The notes under the pieces are model-generated. The model did no database searches, was not told the DNA's origin, and saw only the letters and a program-made list of their open reading frames with translations. 64,000 nt of DNA from Bacillus sp. ISL-34 (GTDB taxonomy: Bacteria; Bacillota; Bacilli; Bacillales; DSM-1321), in NCBI RefSeq assembly GCF_018613325.1, contig NZ_JAGGQJ010000018.1, forward strand, positions 1-64,000, read 5' to 3'. The translations under genes and the position numbers were made by a program. This document shows positions 35,618 through 45,140 of the stretch, piece by piece. The first letter of the stretch is position 1. Each line of letters begins with the position of its first letter.

Positions 35618-36808
35618 ATGTCAAAGAAACGTCTATTTACTTCTGAATCTGTTACAGAGGGCCATCCGGACAAAATTTGTGATCAGATTTCAGATTCCAT
35701 TTTAGATGCTATCCTTGCTAAGGATGCAAATGCACGTGTTGCGTGTGAAACTAGTGTAACAACAGGTCTTGTACTTGTTGCAGGTGAAATTACAACGTCC
35801 GCTTACGTGGATATTCCGCGTATCGTTCGTGATACGATTAAAGGAATTGGCTACACACGTGCGAAATACGGTTTCGATGCTGAAACTTGTGCCGTGTTGA
35901 GTTCCATTGATGAGCAGTCTGCCGATATCGCAGCTGGTGTCGATAAAGCATTGGAAGCTCGTGAAGGAAACATGTCAGAGGAAGAAATCGATGCAATCGG
36001 TGCAGGGGACCAAGGTCTTATGTTCGGATTTGCTTGTAATGAAACAAAAGAGCTTATGCCGCTTCCGATTTCATTGGCGCATAAACTTTCATTCCGCTTG
36101 GCTCAAGTTCGTAAAGATGAAACTCTTGCTTACCTACGCCCTGATGGTAAAACACAGGTAACCGTGGAATATGATGAGAATAACCGTCCTGTACGTGTAG
36201 ATACGATCGTTATCTCTACACAGCATGATGCAGAAATTACACTTGAACAAATTCAAGCCGATCTAAAAGAACATGTGATCAAAGCAGTCGTTCCAGCTGA
36301 ATTGATCGATGCTCAAACTAAATACTTCATCAACCCGACTGGCCGTTTCGTAATTGGCGGACCTCAAGGGGATGCTGGTCTTACTGGACGTAAAATCATC
36401 GTTGATACTTACGGCGGATACGCTCGTCATGGCGGCGGTGCATTCTCTGGTAAGGATGCAACTAAAGTTGACCGTTCTGCTGCATACGCTGCTCGTTACG
36501 TTGCGAAAAACATCGTGGCAGCCGGCCTTGCCGACAAAGCGGAAGTTCAATTGGCATATGCAATTGGTGTGGCAGAGCCTGTATCAATTTCAATTGATAC
36601 GTTCGGAACTGGTACAGTTAGCGAAGAAGTCCTTGTTGACCTAGTTCGCGCCAACTTCGACCTTCGTCCAGCTGGCATCATCAAAATGCTTGACCTTCGT
36701 CGCCCGATCTACAAACAAACAGCTGCCTACGGACACTTTGGCCGTACAGATGTCGATCTTCCATGGGAACGCACGGACAAAGCAGAAACATTAAAAGCAC
36801 AAGCGTAA
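35618..36808 (+). CDS. metK: S-adenosylmethionine synthetase MetK
   Basis: 396 aa. Signatures [24 protein letters not shown] and [19 protein letters not shown]. It makes SAM from methionine and ATP. Two adjacent ATG codons (35615, 35618) follow AAGGAGG; the second has the better spacing. Controlled by the upstream S-box. Highly biased codon use. Its product loops back through LuxS, also in this window. Confidence 0.98.
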   Translation: MSKKRLFTSESVTEGHPDKICDQISDSILDAILAKDANARVACETSVTTGLVLVAGEITTSAYVDIPRIVRDTIKGIGYTRAKYGFDAETCAVLSSIDEQSADIAAGVDKALEAREGNMSEEEIDAIGAGDQGLMFGFACNETKELMPLPISLAHKLSFRLAQVRKDETLAYLRPDGKTQVTVEYDENNRPVRVDTIVISTQHDAEITLEQIQADLKEHVIKAVVPAELIDAQTKYFINPTGRFVIGGPQGDAGLTGRKIIVDTYGGYARHGGGAFSGKDATKVDRSAAYAARYVAKNIVAAGLADKAEVQLAYAIGVAEPVSISIDTFGTGTVSEEVLVDLVRANFDLRPAGIIKMLDLRRPIYKQTAAYGHFGRTDVDLPWERTDKAETLKAQA

Positions 36809-36813
36809 TTCAT

Positions 36814-36853
36814 ATAAAAAAGGTGTCCCGCAATTAGCGGGGCACCTTTTTTT
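36814..36853 (+). terminator. metK terminator
   Basis: AAAAAAGGTGTCCCGC-AATTA-GCGGGGCACCTTTTTTT, a very strong intrinsic terminator. Confidence 0.92.
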
Positions 36854-36920
36854 GCGGATTAATTTTGCCGTCAGCGGGAATAATTCAAGAAATCGCAAAG
36901 AAATATAAAATACGTGCAAA

Positions 36921-37245
36921 ACTCGTGAGTTAAGGTCGTTTAAAAGTTTGTTTGGTTCATCTACTCGTGAGTTTGGAGCATTTACTCGTGAGTTTAGAGC
37001 GTTTACTCGTGAGTTAGAGCAGTTTACTCGTGAGTTAGAGCAGTTTACTCGTGAGTTAGAGCAGTTTACTCGTGAGTTTGGAGCACTTACTCGTGAATTT
37101 GGAGCAATTACTCGTGAGTTTGGAGCAATTACTCGTGAATTTGGAGCAATTACTCGTGAGTTTGGAGCAATTACTCGTGAATTTGGAGCATTTACTCGCG
37201 AATTTGGAGCATTTACTCGTGAGTTTGAGTACAATACTCGTAACT
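36921..37245 (-). repeat. Phased array (e), family A motif, 15 units
   Basis: Plus-strand units ACTCGTGAGT preceded by TTT (so ACTCACGAGTAAA on the minus strand) start at 36921, 36963, 36984, then every 21 bp to 37236 (37005, 37026, 37047, 37068, 37089, 37110, 37131, 37152, 37173, 37194, 37215). One phase at 36942 is degenerate, giving a gap of exactly 42. Spacers are mostly TTGGAGCA or TAGAGCAG. It occupies the convergent gap between metK and ytoA. Confidence 0.95.
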
Positions 37246-37255
37246 TTCGGTCAAT

Positions 37256-37777
37256 TCACTTTAATCGTTCCGCCGTTTTATAGTATTGTCCTTTTTCGGC
37301 ATATTCGCGAACGATGCGTTCCATATCCTGGCGATCTTCTTCGTTGATTTCGCGAATGACTTTAGCTGGGCGTCCGAATGCCAGCATGTTCGGTGGAATG
37401 ATTTTACCTTGGGGAACGAGACTTCCGGCACCGATGAAGGCCCCTTCGCCGATTTCGGCTTCATCAAGTACAATCGATCCCATGCCGATCAGAGCTCCTT
37501 TACGGATTTTACAGCTATGTAAAATGACCTGATGGCCAATGGTTACTTCATCCTCGATGATCAATGGATTATTTGGGCTTTGGTGCAGGACGCTGTTATC
37601 CTGTATACTGACTTTTTTCCCGATGATGGTTGGAGATACATCACCGCGAATGACGGAATTGAACCAAATTGATGTTTCGTCACCAATTTTGACATCACCT
37701 GTCACGACAGCATTTTCAGCAATATAAGCGCTTTCGGCGATTTCAGGTTCTTTGCCTTTATACGGATAAATAATCAT
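37256..37777 (-). CDS. ytoA: Gamma-carbonic anhydrase-like protein YtoA
   Basis: About 173 aa left-handed beta-helix of hexapeptide repeats (IAENAVVTGDVKIGDETSIW...). The three metal-ligand histidines lie in VLHQS, TIGHQ and LHSC, so zinc (or iron) can bind, as in the gamma-CA family. ATG at 37777 or an in-frame TTG at 37783 are both possible; AAGGAA lies upstream. The actual activity in Bacillus is unproven. Confidence 0.88.
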   Translation of the reverse strand: MIIYPYKGKEPEIAESAYIAENAVVTGDVKIGDETSIWFNSVIRGDVSPTIIGKKVSIQDNSVLHQSPNNPLIIEDEVTIGHQVILHSCKIRKGALIGMGSIVLDEAEIGEGAFIGAGSLVPQGKIIPPNMLAFGRPAKVIREINEEDRQDMERIVREYAEKGQYYKTAERLK

Positions 37778-37984
37778 TTTCAATCATTTCCTTTCCGAAG
37801 TGAATGTTTTTATGTATTATTTTAATATACCGTATGCAAATACACTTGGCTATTTATAATAGCAATGTACAACTTGTTAGATTTCTTTTTTGTCGAAAAA
37901 CACGAATATGGTTATAATTTATATATATTATTTTAACTATGATGGATCGTACACAACAAGTGAAAAGTGAAAGGGGGATTTCGA

Positions 37985-38788
37985 ATGTGGAAATGGGAGA
38001 CAGAAGGAGACGCAAAGGGCGTCATTGTCATCATTCATGGGGCAATGGAACATCACGGACGTTATAAGTGGTTAACACAAATGTGGCTTTCAGCTGGATA
38101 CCATGTCGTCATGGGCGACCTTCCTGGGCAGGGTATGACAACTCGCGCCTACCGGGGACATATCGATTCCTTTGATGAGTATTTGGACGAAGTGAAAAGC
38201 TGGATAGAAGAGGCTTACGAATATTCGTTGCCGGTCTTTTTACTTGGACACAGCATGGGCGGTTTGATTTCGATACGCCTTCTTCAGGAAGAGGAATGGG
38301 ACATTGCAGGGGTGATTCTTTCTTCTCCATGCTTGGGCCTCGTGACGAAGCCGCCGAAGTTCCTGACAACCATCTCGCATGGTTTGAACATCGTGATGCC
38401 TAAGTTCAGGGTTGAATCCGGATTGACACCTGAAATGGCGACGAGAAGTGCGGAAATCCGTGAATCCGATAGAAACGATACATTATATATCACAAAGGTT
38501 TCGATTCGCTGGTATCGCGAGCTTGCACAGGCTATGAAGGATGCTTTTGAAGAAATACCTGAATTTCAGGATGTGCCGCTTTTGGTCATGCAGGGCGGAG
38601 ATGACCGAATTGTGAATAAGAAGGCGGTTCGTGAGTGGTTTAATTATAACTTGGCCAGTGAAAAGCAATATAAGGAATGGCCGAAGCTTTATCATGAAAT
38701 CTTCAATGAACCAGAGCGTGATGATGTATTTCAATATGCGCTGAGTTTTGTTGAAAACCGTTTAAAGATATTAGGGTATGTAGTTTGA
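37985..38788 (+). CDS. ytpA: Alpha/beta hydrolase, lysophospholipase YtpA
   Basis: 267 aa monoglyceride-lipase/lysophospholipase-type hydrolase. Nucleophile GHSMGG (Ser about 90), GDLPGQGMT, GGDDRIVN and the terminal His in YHEIFNEPERDD. In B. subtilis ytpA is linked to the phospholipid antibiotic bacilysocin. The ATG at 37985 follows AAAGGGGG; an in-frame extension is unlikely. The ytpB gene that follows ytpA in B. subtilis is absent here. Confidence 0.9.
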   Translation: MWKWETEGDAKGVIVIIHGAMEHHGRYKWLTQMWLSAGYHVVMGDLPGQGMTTRAYRGHIDSFDEYLDEVKSWIEEAYEYSLPVFLLGHSMGGLISIRLLQEEEWDIAGVILSSPCLGLVTKPPKFLTTISHGLNIVMPKFRVESGLTPEMATRSAEIRESDRNDTLYITKVSIRWYRELAQAMKDAFEEIPEFQDVPLLVMQGGDDRIVNKKAVREWFNYNLASEKQYKEWPKLYHEIFNEPERDDVFQYALSFVENRLKILGYVV

Positions 38789-38813
38789 TCAGTACATACT
38801 TCAGGATAAATGA

Positions 38814-38848
38814 AAAACTGCCGAATTTAGACCTTCGGCAGTTTTTTT
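38814..38848 (+). terminator. Bidirectional terminator after ytpA
   Basis: AAAAACTGCCG-AATTTAGACCTT-CGGCAGTTTTTTT, shared with the convergent 38856-39251 gene. Confidence 0.88.
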
Positions 38849-38855
38849 ATTTGAA

Positions 38856-39251
38856 TCAGCCTGCGTTTTTAAGCAATTCGTTCGACTTGATCACCGGTGC
38901 CCAGAAAGTAACCGGGTACATAAATTGGTTCAAGTGTGTAAGTTCTTTTTTATTGGATAATGCGGTGGATAGAAGATAAATGGATTTGAAGGTTAAGTCA
39001 TTGGCGAATAGGTCCAAAAGCGTTGCTTTCATATTCATGATCGCTTCATGGTTTTGGGTGGAAATCATTAAATCGAGCTGTGGCAGGTACCTATCAAAAT
39101 GATGGTCGAGTTGTTTGAGGTCCTCCATGGTTTTTTGGTTTTCTGTCAACGAGTTAAGCGAGCTGACAAAATCCCCATATTGTTCACTTGAATCCCTTTT
39201 GATTTTTTCAGTCAATATATCCGTCAGTAATGAAGTAGGCAAATGTTCCAT
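38856..39251 (-). CDS. Hypothetical protein, 131 aa
   Basis: Helical soluble protein starting MEHLPTSLLTDILTEKIKRD; ATG at 39251 lies about 8 nt after GAGGGTG, and the in-frame GTG further out overlaps that site. It contains DLKQLDHHFDRYLPQLDLM and ends KSNELLKNAG. No domain recognised. It occupies the position where B. subtilis carries ytpB but shows no terpene-synthase motif. Confidence 0.72.
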   Translation of the reverse strand: MEHLPTSLLTDILTEKIKRDSSEQYGDFVSSLNSLTENQKTMEDLKQLDHHFDRYLPQLDLMISTQNHEAIMNMKATLLDLFANDLTFKSIYLLSTALSNKKELTHLNQFMYPVTFWAPVIKSNELLKNAG

Positions 39252-39351
39252 TTTCTGCACCCTCTTATCTATTTTCTATCAATTATAATCATTATAGACG
39301 CAAAATTCAAAAAGTTATGATTGGTAATTCTGCTGCCTGCGTGTTGGGATT

Positions 39352-39380
39352 GAAAAAACACCGTTCGTATCGAACGGTGT
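39352..39380 (-). terminator. ytqB terminator
   Basis: ACACCGTTCG-ATA-CGAACGGTGT followed by TTTTTTC on the minus strand. Confidence 0.88.
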
Positions 39381-39386
39381 CAAAAG

Positions 39387-39959
39387 TCATCTTTTTTCAA
39401 TTGCGACAATGAATGGCGGATTGTTTGCTTGGTTGATGAACCCGTATTTCAGGATATGGGCTTTCTGTTGAGGGAAGTTCTGTACATAATCCATCAATGC
39501 ATCCCGTTCTTCCGATCCCCCTGGATGACCATGGTAAATGACGAGGATGATGATGCCTTCAGGCGCCAGCAATTCGAACAGCTGTTCAATGGCTGATATC
39601 GTCGTATCAGCTTGGGTGATGATTGATTTGTCTCCGCCAGGAAGGTAGCCCAGGTTGAAAATGGCACCCGTGACCTTTCCGGAATGTTCTTTCCTGATGT
39701 ATTTGCTTAAATGTTGATGTCCATCGTGAATGAGGGTGCAGCACTCTTGTAGATTCTCGGCCTTTAGTTTCGCAGCTGTGGTTTGGATCGCTTCTTTCTG
39801 AATATCAAAGCTATAGACATGCCCGTTTTCACCTGTAAGTCCTGCAAGAAAGGCCGTATCAAAACCGTTGCCCATCGTGCCATCAATGGTGATATCCCCG
39901 GGGTGGACCGCTTTTTCCAGAAGAATCCTGGCGAATGGCAAAATTCGGTCAAGCTTCAT
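39387..39959 (-). CDS. mnmM: tRNA mnm5(s2)U34 methyltransferase, YtqB/MnmM type
   Basis: 190 aa class I SAM methyltransferase of the rRNA-methylase-like fold: DGTMGNGFDTAFLAGL (SAM site), VYSFDIQKEAI, and NLGYLPGGDKSI (NPPY-like catalytic motif). B. subtilis YtqB, now MnmM, methylates nm5s2U34 of certain tRNAs. Its ATG overlaps the stop of ytqA (ATGA), so the two are translationally coupled. Confidence 0.88.
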   Translation of the reverse strand: MKLDRILPFARILLEKAVHPGDITIDGTMGNGFDTAFLAGLTGENGHVYSFDIQKEAIQTTAAKLKAENLQECCTLIHDGHQHLSKYIRKEHSGKVTGAIFNLGYLPGGDKSIITQADTTISAIEQLFELLAPEGIIILVIYHGHPGGSEERDALMDYVQNFPQQKAHILKYGFINQANNPPFIVAIEKR

Positions 39960-40915
39960 GACTGTACCTCCATGTGATGTTTTTTTCCTTGCCAGCTGTT
40001 GCGGCGTTTCAATTCGGCATCAATGGCATTCAAGACATCCCATTTATTGACGCTCCACATTGGACCGATCATCAAATCGATCGGACCGTCACCCGTAATG
40101 CGGTGAACGATCATTTCTGGAGGGATTATTTCCAGCTGGTCACATACAAGGCTGACATAATCGTCACGGTCAAGAAACTCGAGAAGACCTTTTTCATATT
40201 GTTTGACCATCGGTGTTCCTTTTAATAGATGAAGCAAATGGATCTTTATGCCCTGCACATCGAGTTTGGCGACTTCCAGGGCCGTTTCCATCATCATGCC
40301 GTAATCTTCCTGAGGAAGGCCATTGATGATATGGGAGCATACGCGGATACCGTGTTTCCGCAGTTTATCGACGCCTTCTTTGTAGCAATCGAAGTCATGA
40401 GCACGGTTGATCATCGTCGCGGTCTTTTCATGAACCGTCTGGAGACCCAGCTCCACCCAAAGGTAGGTGCGTTCGTTCAATTCCGCTAAATACTCGACTA
40501 CATCATCCGGAAGGCAATCCGGACGTGTAGCAATGGAGAGTCCGACGACACCTTCCTGGGTCAATACACTTTCATATTTCTCGCGAAGCTCTGCCACGGG
40601 TGCATGCGTATTCGTGAACGCTTGGAAATAGGCCATATATTTTCCATCTTTCCATTTGTGATGCATCCGTTCGCTGATCTTCTTAAACTGGACGTCGAGG
40701 GGTTCAACCCTGCTGCCAGCAAAGTCACCAGAGCCTGAGGCACTGCAGAAGGTACAGCCGCCATGTGCGACGGTGCCATCACGGTTCGGACAGTCAAAAC
40801 CGCCATCCAGGGCAACTTTAAATACCTTATGTCCAAAATGTTCCCTCAGGTGGTAATTCCATGTATGATATCGTTTGTTATCCGTTGCATATATAAACGG
40901 GTTTGCTTGATTCAA
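39956..40915 (-). CDS. ytqA: Radical SAM protein YtqA (TIGR01212 family; MnmL-type)
   Basis: 319 aa. Cluster-binding cysteines Cys42, Cys54 and Cys57 (CPN...GGCTFC). Further motifs are YFQAFTNTHAP, GLSIATRPDCL, YLWVELGLQT and HIINGLPQED. Recent work, as I recall it, links YtqA (MnmL) to converting the cmnm5 to the nm5 side chain ahead of MnmM, which fits the coupled pair here. The start is TTG at 40915 after AGGAGG. Confidence 0.88.
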   Translation of the reverse strand: MNQANPFIYATDNKRYHTWNYHLREHFGHKVFKVALDGGFDCPNRDGTVAHGGCTFCSASGSGDFAGSRVEPLDVQFKKISERMHHKWKDGKYMAYFQAFTNTHAPVAELREKYESVLTQEGVVGLSIATRPDCLPDDVVEYLAELNERTYLWVELGLQTVHEKTATMINRAHDFDCYKEGVDKLRKHGIRVCSHIINGLPQEDYGMMMETALEVAKLDVQGIKIHLLHLLKGTPMVKQYEKGLLEFLDRDDYVSLVCDQLEIIPPEMIVHRITGDGPIDLMIGPMWSVNKWDVLNAIDAELKRRNSWQGKKHHMEVQS

Positions 40916-41083
40916 ATCAGCAACCTCCTAAATAAAATAAAGCGCAACATATATTATACAACATTATCGCAGCTAGGTCTTTTTTTGAAAAATAAGCGTA
41001 TACTGTATACTTGAAGGCTAAACATTTTGCTGCTATTTCCAGTATATCTTTGAATGACTATATCCAATCGGGAGCTGATGGAC

Positions 41084-41590
41084 ATGACCGGTCAAGTTGA
41101 AGAAGCGATTAATCAAATGAAAAAGAAATTAGCCGAAAATAATCAGGTGATCGAAGTAAATGAAGATGGGTTCATATACAAAGCCACTTGCACCTTCAAT
41201 TCACCTGCTTCGGATGAACAAATTCATTCCTTTGAAAAGAAAACCGGACTGCTTCTGCCCGAGGATTATAAGGAGTTTTTAAAAATAACCAATGGATGCC
41301 GTCTGTTCGATAATGTGGAATCGGGCGGGGAAAATGATTTATACAGCCTGGATGATATTATTAATTACACATATGAAAATTCCTACGAGGGATGCTATAA
41401 AGTGGCCTGCATTTATCAAGATAATATCGTCATCGATGGGGAAGCCGTCGCTAAAGGCGATAAGGAGTATTTAATGGTAAAAGGCCATATCGATGATTTT
41501 GAAGAAGGCGAGAAACTCCATATGGGCTTTGCCGAATGGATCGAGCAGTTCATTTCCCATCAAGGTGAGAAGTTTTGGGATAAAGGTTGA
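41084..41590 (+). CDS. SMI1/KNR4 family protein
   Basis: About 168 aa. The SMI1/KNR4 (SUKH-type) core is visible as SDEQIHSFEKKTGLLLPEDYKEFLKITNG, then YSLDDIINY and a C-terminal FAEWIEQFI. Such proteins are often toxin immunity proteins, but no toxin gene is adjacent, and Bacillus genomes also carry housekeeping copies. GGGAG lies 9 nt before the ATG at 41084; an earlier ATG at 41078 is closer than usual. Confidence 0.75.
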   Translation: MTGQVEEAINQMKKKLAENNQVIEVNEDGFIYKATCTFNSPASDEQIHSFEKKTGLLLPEDYKEFLKITNGCRLFDNVESGGENDLYSLDDIINYTYENSYEGCYKVACIYQDNIVIDGEAVAKGDKEYLMVKGHIDDFEEGEKLHMGFAEWIEQFISHQGEKFWDKG

Positions 41591-41685
41591 TTGCTCAAAA
41601 AAAATGATAATCCACCCGTTATTTGCTCAAACTAGAAAAGATGATTCCGAATCATCCAAATGAGACGCGAAGGAGAGGGTTTGAA

Positions 41686-41949
41686 ATGGCAACCAGACAA
41701 TCCGTCGATCATTTTTTAGAGCAATGTGAAGGGGCTCTCCATTTTGCAGAGTTTGAATTTAACGAGGCTTCACGGCAGGAGCATTATGATGATGAACAAT
41801 TTCAAAATTCGCAAAGGTATATCGAAGAGGCTTTGACGGATATGGAACGATTGTATGCCAGTTCGAATGACCAGCAGCGGGAAATGCTTTCGCGGATGAA
41901 GCAGCAGTTGAATCAATTGAGGAATGAAATGATTTTACTGCAACATTAA
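41686..41949 (+). CDS. ytzC: DUF2524 family protein YtzC
   Basis: 87 aa helical protein MATRQSVDHFLEQCEGAL... with the conserved SSNDQQREMLSRMKQQLNQL segment of YtzC. AAGGAGAGGG precedes the ATG at 41686. Function unknown; position beside ytqAB as in B. subtilis. Confidence 0.85.
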   Translation: MATRQSVDHFLEQCEGALHFAEFEFNEASRQEHYDDEQFQNSQRYIEEALTDMERLYASSNDQQREMLSRMKQQLNQLRNEMILLQH

Positions 41950-41956
41950 ATGGAAG

Positions 41957-41990
41957 CAAGGGAGCTATGAATGCATAGCTCCCTTTTTTT
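41957..41990 (+). terminator. ytzC terminator
   Basis: AGGGAGCTATG-AAT-GCATAGCTCCCTTTTTTT. Confidence 0.92.
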
Positions 41991-42109
41991 GCACGAATTT
42001 ACTTGAATTCGCATATATAATGAAAAACCTGTCGATAATGTTTATGTACGGCTATTGCAATTATCGGTGAAATTGACTAGAATGAAATAAAATGCAATAT
42101 TCTCATAAA

Positions 42110-42357
42110 GACTATGATGAGGAATAGTAGCGGTTTAAACCAGTAAAGAGAGTTGACGGATGGTGAAAGTCAATCTGGGATGGTCGTGAACTCGCCTTGG
42201 AGTCCCGGGTGTGAAGGTAAAAAGTAATGCCTGGCGTTTAAATCCATGTTACGGATGTTTTAAGCTGGGCGGATTTTAGCTATCGCCAATGTGGGTGGTA
42301 CCGCGGGAAGATATACATAATCCTCTCGTCCCTATTTTGGGATGAGGGGTTTTTTAT
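42110..42357 (+). promoter_or_regulatory. T-box leader (leucine) upstream of leuS
   Basis: The T-box core AATGTGGGTGGTACCGCGG is at 42288-42306, followed by the terminator CCTCTCGTCCC...GGGATGAGGGGTTTTTT (42321-42354). The upstream stem I region contains GTGAACTCGCC, where CTC is a plausible Leu specifier. Uncharged tRNA-Leu would stabilise the antiterminator and turn on leuS. Confidence 0.95.
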
Positions 42358-42389
42358 TGTTTTTTAAACGGAAATTAGGAGGAAATCAA

Positions 42390-44804
42390 ATGAGTTTTGA
42401 CCATAGAAGCATAGAAACGAAATGGCAAAAGTATTGGGAAGGCAATAAGACATTCAAGACGGGTGAAGAAAGCGGCAAACGCAAATTCTACGCGCTGGAT
42501 ATGTTCCCATACCCTTCGGGGGCCGGTCTGCATGTTGGGCACCCGGAAGGTTATACGGCAAGCGATATCCTAGCACGGATGAAACGGGCGCAAGGGTACA
42601 ATGTATTGCATCCAATCGGCTGGGACGCTTTTGGACTTCCGGCAGAGCAATATGCGATCGATACGGGAAATGATCCAGCTGAATTCACGGAGCATAACAT
42701 CAACACGTTCCGCCGCCAAATCAAAGCCCTTGGTTTTTCCTATGACTGGGATCGCGAAATAAACACGACAGATCCCGACTATTACAAATGGACGCAGTGG
42801 ATCTTCTTGAAATTATATGAAAAGGGCCTTGCATATATTGATGAAGTGGCCGTTAACTGGTGTCCGGCACTTGGCACGGTATTGGCTAATGAAGAAGTCA
42901 TCGATGGGAAAAGTGAGCGTGGGGGCCATCCGGTTGAGCGCCGCCCGATGAAACAGTGGATGCTTCGTATCACGGCGTATGCAGACCGCTTGATCGACGA
43001 TTTGAATGATGTGGATTGGCCGGAAAACATCAAGGATATGCAGCGTAACTGGATTGGACGTTCCGAGGGAGCGGAGGTTACATTCAATATCGATGGCTTT
43101 GATGAAACATTCACGGTGTTCACGACTCGTCCTGATACGTTATTCGGTGCAACCTATGCCGTATTGGCACCTGAACATCAGTTTGTCAATAAAATTACGA
43201 CGGCTGATCAAAGGGCGGCAGTTGAAGCCTATTTAGATGAAGTGAAACATAAAAGCGACTTGGAAAGAACAGACCTGGCAAAGGATAAAACAGGTGTGTT
43301 CACGGGGGCATATGCCATTAACCCGGTAAATGGCGAAAAAATGCCGATCTGGATTGCCGATTATGTGTTGATCAGCTACGGAACAGGTGCAATCATGGCC
43401 GTTCCTGCCCATGATGAGCGTGATTATGAATTTGCAGTCAAGTTCGACTTGCCGATCAAGGAAGTCGTAGCTGGCGGAGATGTGACAAGTGAAGCATATA
43501 CAGGGGATGGACTTCATGTGAATTCGGAATTCCTTGATGGATTGAATAAAGAAGAAGCCATTTCGACCATGATCAAATGGCTGGAAGAAAAAGAAATCGG
43601 CACGAAGAAAATAACATACCGCCTTCGCGACTGGTTATTCAGCCGTCAGCGTTACTGGGGTGAACCGATTCCGATCATCCATTGGGAAGACGGCACGATG
43701 TCTCCAATAAAAGAAGAAGATCTTCCATTGATATTACCGAAAGCTACGGACATCAAGCCTTCAGGTACAGGTGAATCACCACTTGCGAACATATCGGAAT
43801 GGGTGAATGTAACGGATGAAAATGGACGAAAAGGTCGCCGTGAGACAAACACGATGCCACAGTGGGCAGGCAGCAGCTGGTACTTCCTTCGTTATATCGA
43901 TCCGGACAACAAGGAAGCACTCGCAGATCCTGAAAAATTAAAAGAATGGATGCCAGTCGACATTTATATTGGCGGCGCCGAGCATGCGGTGCTTCACTTG
44001 CTTTACGCTCGGTTCTGGCATAAATTCCTGTACGATATCGGAGTCGTGCCAACGAAGGAGCCATTCCAAAACCTATTTAACCAAGGAATGATCCTTGGCG
44101 AGAATAATGAAAAAATGAGTAAATCCAAAGGGAATGTCGTGAACCCGGATGATATCGTTGAAAGCCATGGTGCCGATACACTTCGCATGTATGAAATGTT
44201 CATGGGACCATTGGATGCTTCGATTGCCTGGTCCACAAACGGATTGGACGGTTCTCGCAGATTCCTTGACCGTATCTGGCGTTTATTAGTCAACGATGAC
44301 GGTGCGATCACAGATAAGATGACAGAGACCGATGATACGGGCAAGCTCGAAAAAGTCTATCATCAAACGGTTAAAAAAGTGACCGAGAACTATGAGGAAT
44401 TGAAATTCAATACGGCGATTTCACAATTGATGGTATTCATTAATGATGCTTATAAAGCGGATTCGCTACCTAAAGTATATATCGAAGGCTTCGTAAAGCT
44501 GCTTGCACCAGTTGCACCGCACATCGCCGAGGAACTTTGGTCTAAACTGGGTCATTCCGAGAGCATCACGTACGGAACATGGCCGGCTTTCGACGAAGCG
44601 AAGTTAGTGGATAACGAAGTCGAAATCGTCATCCAAATCAACGGAAAAGTCAAAGCGAAATTAATGGTGCCGACTGACACTACGAAAGAAAAACTGGAAG
44701 AAATCGCGATGGGTGATGATTCCATTAAAGAACAAATCGATGGAAAAACCATTCGTAAAGTGATTGCCGTACCAGGCAAATTAGTCAATATCGTCGCAAA
44801 CTAA
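42390..44804 (+). CDS. leuS: Leucyl-tRNA synthetase
   Basis: 804 aa class I synthetase. HIGH-type motif [12 protein letters not shown] near residue 50, CP1 editing domain with [17 protein letters not shown], and KMSKSKGN in the C-terminal half. AGGAGG precedes the ATG at 42390. Length matches bacterial LeuRS. Controlled by the T-box. Confidence 0.98.
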   Translation: MSFDHRSIETKWQKYWEGNKTFKTGEESGKRKFYALDMFPYPSGAGLHVGHPEGYTASDILARMKRAQGYNVLHPIGWDAFGLPAEQYAIDTGNDPAEFTEHNINTFRRQIKALGFSYDWDREINTTDPDYYKWTQWIFLKLYEKGLAYIDEVAVNWCPALGTVLANEEVIDGKSERGGHPVERRPMKQWMLRITAYADRLIDDLNDVDWPENIKDMQRNWIGRSEGAEVTFNIDGFDETFTVFTTRPDTLFGATYAVLAPEHQFVNKITTADQRAAVEAYLDEVKHKSDLERTDLAKDKTGVFTGAYAINPVNGEKMPIWIADYVLISYGTGAIMAVPAHDERDYEFAVKFDLPIKEVVAGGDVTSEAYTGDGLHVNSEFLDGLNKEEAISTMIKWLEEKEIGTKKITYRLRDWLFSRQRYWGEPIPIIHWEDGTMSPIKEEDLPLILPKATDIKPSGTGESPLANISEWVNVTDENGRKGRRETNTMPQWAGSSWYFLRYIDPDNKEALADPEKLKEWMPVDIYIGGAEHAVLHLLYARFWHKFLYDIGVVPTKEPFQNLFNQGMILGENNEKMSKSKGNVVNPDDIVESHGADTLRMYEMFMGPLDASIAWSTNGLDGSRRFLDRIWRLLVNDDGAITDKMTETDDTGKLEKVYHQTVKKVTENYEELKFNTAISQLMVFINDAYKADSLPKVYIEGFVKLLAPVAPHIAEELWSKLGHSESITYGTWPAFDEAKLVDNEVEIVIQINGKVKAKLMVPTDTTKEKLEEIAMGDDSIKEQIDGKTIRKVIAVPGKLVNIVAN

Positions 44805-44817
44805 ATAAAACTGATTG

Positions 44818-44860
44818 GAAGCTGTCCCGCATATTTTTACTGCTGGGGCAGCTTTTTTTT
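44818..44860 (+). terminator. leuS terminator
   Basis: AAGCTGTCCC...GGGGCAGCTTTTTTTT. The following 44861-45140 is AT-rich with a TGGTATAGT extended -10 near 45096-45104 that may serve the protease gene; nothing else was seen. Confidence 0.85.
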
Positions 44861-45140
44861 CGTGAGCAGGCAGAATATAGGGATTAGGCCATGTTAGGAT
44901 TTTCACCGATTTAAATCTATTAGTGATCAAGCTACCAATTGGGCATCTGATACGTCATGAGAGGACCATCGAAACGCAAATATCTTGCTTAATTGGTACA
45001 TGAGAATCATTTTTCGACTTGACGGCCAAATAAATCAAGCATTTGACATAAAAAAGGGAAAAAATTGGTTGATAAAATTTTACAGTGTGATAGTTTGGTA
45101 TAGTACTGTTATTTTTTAACCAATTATTGGAGGGAAAACC

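Noticed and set aside
36791-37347. Open frames of 91-147 codons with repeats such as NSRV or FTREF across array (e)
   Set aside because: Same explanation; three overlapping frames on two strands are open simultaneously and none has a start signal.
41084-41590. SMI1/KNR4 gene as part of a contact-dependent toxin-immunity locus
   Set aside because: No polymorphic toxin, secretion domain or other immunity gene nearby; neighbours are conserved housekeeping yt- genes.
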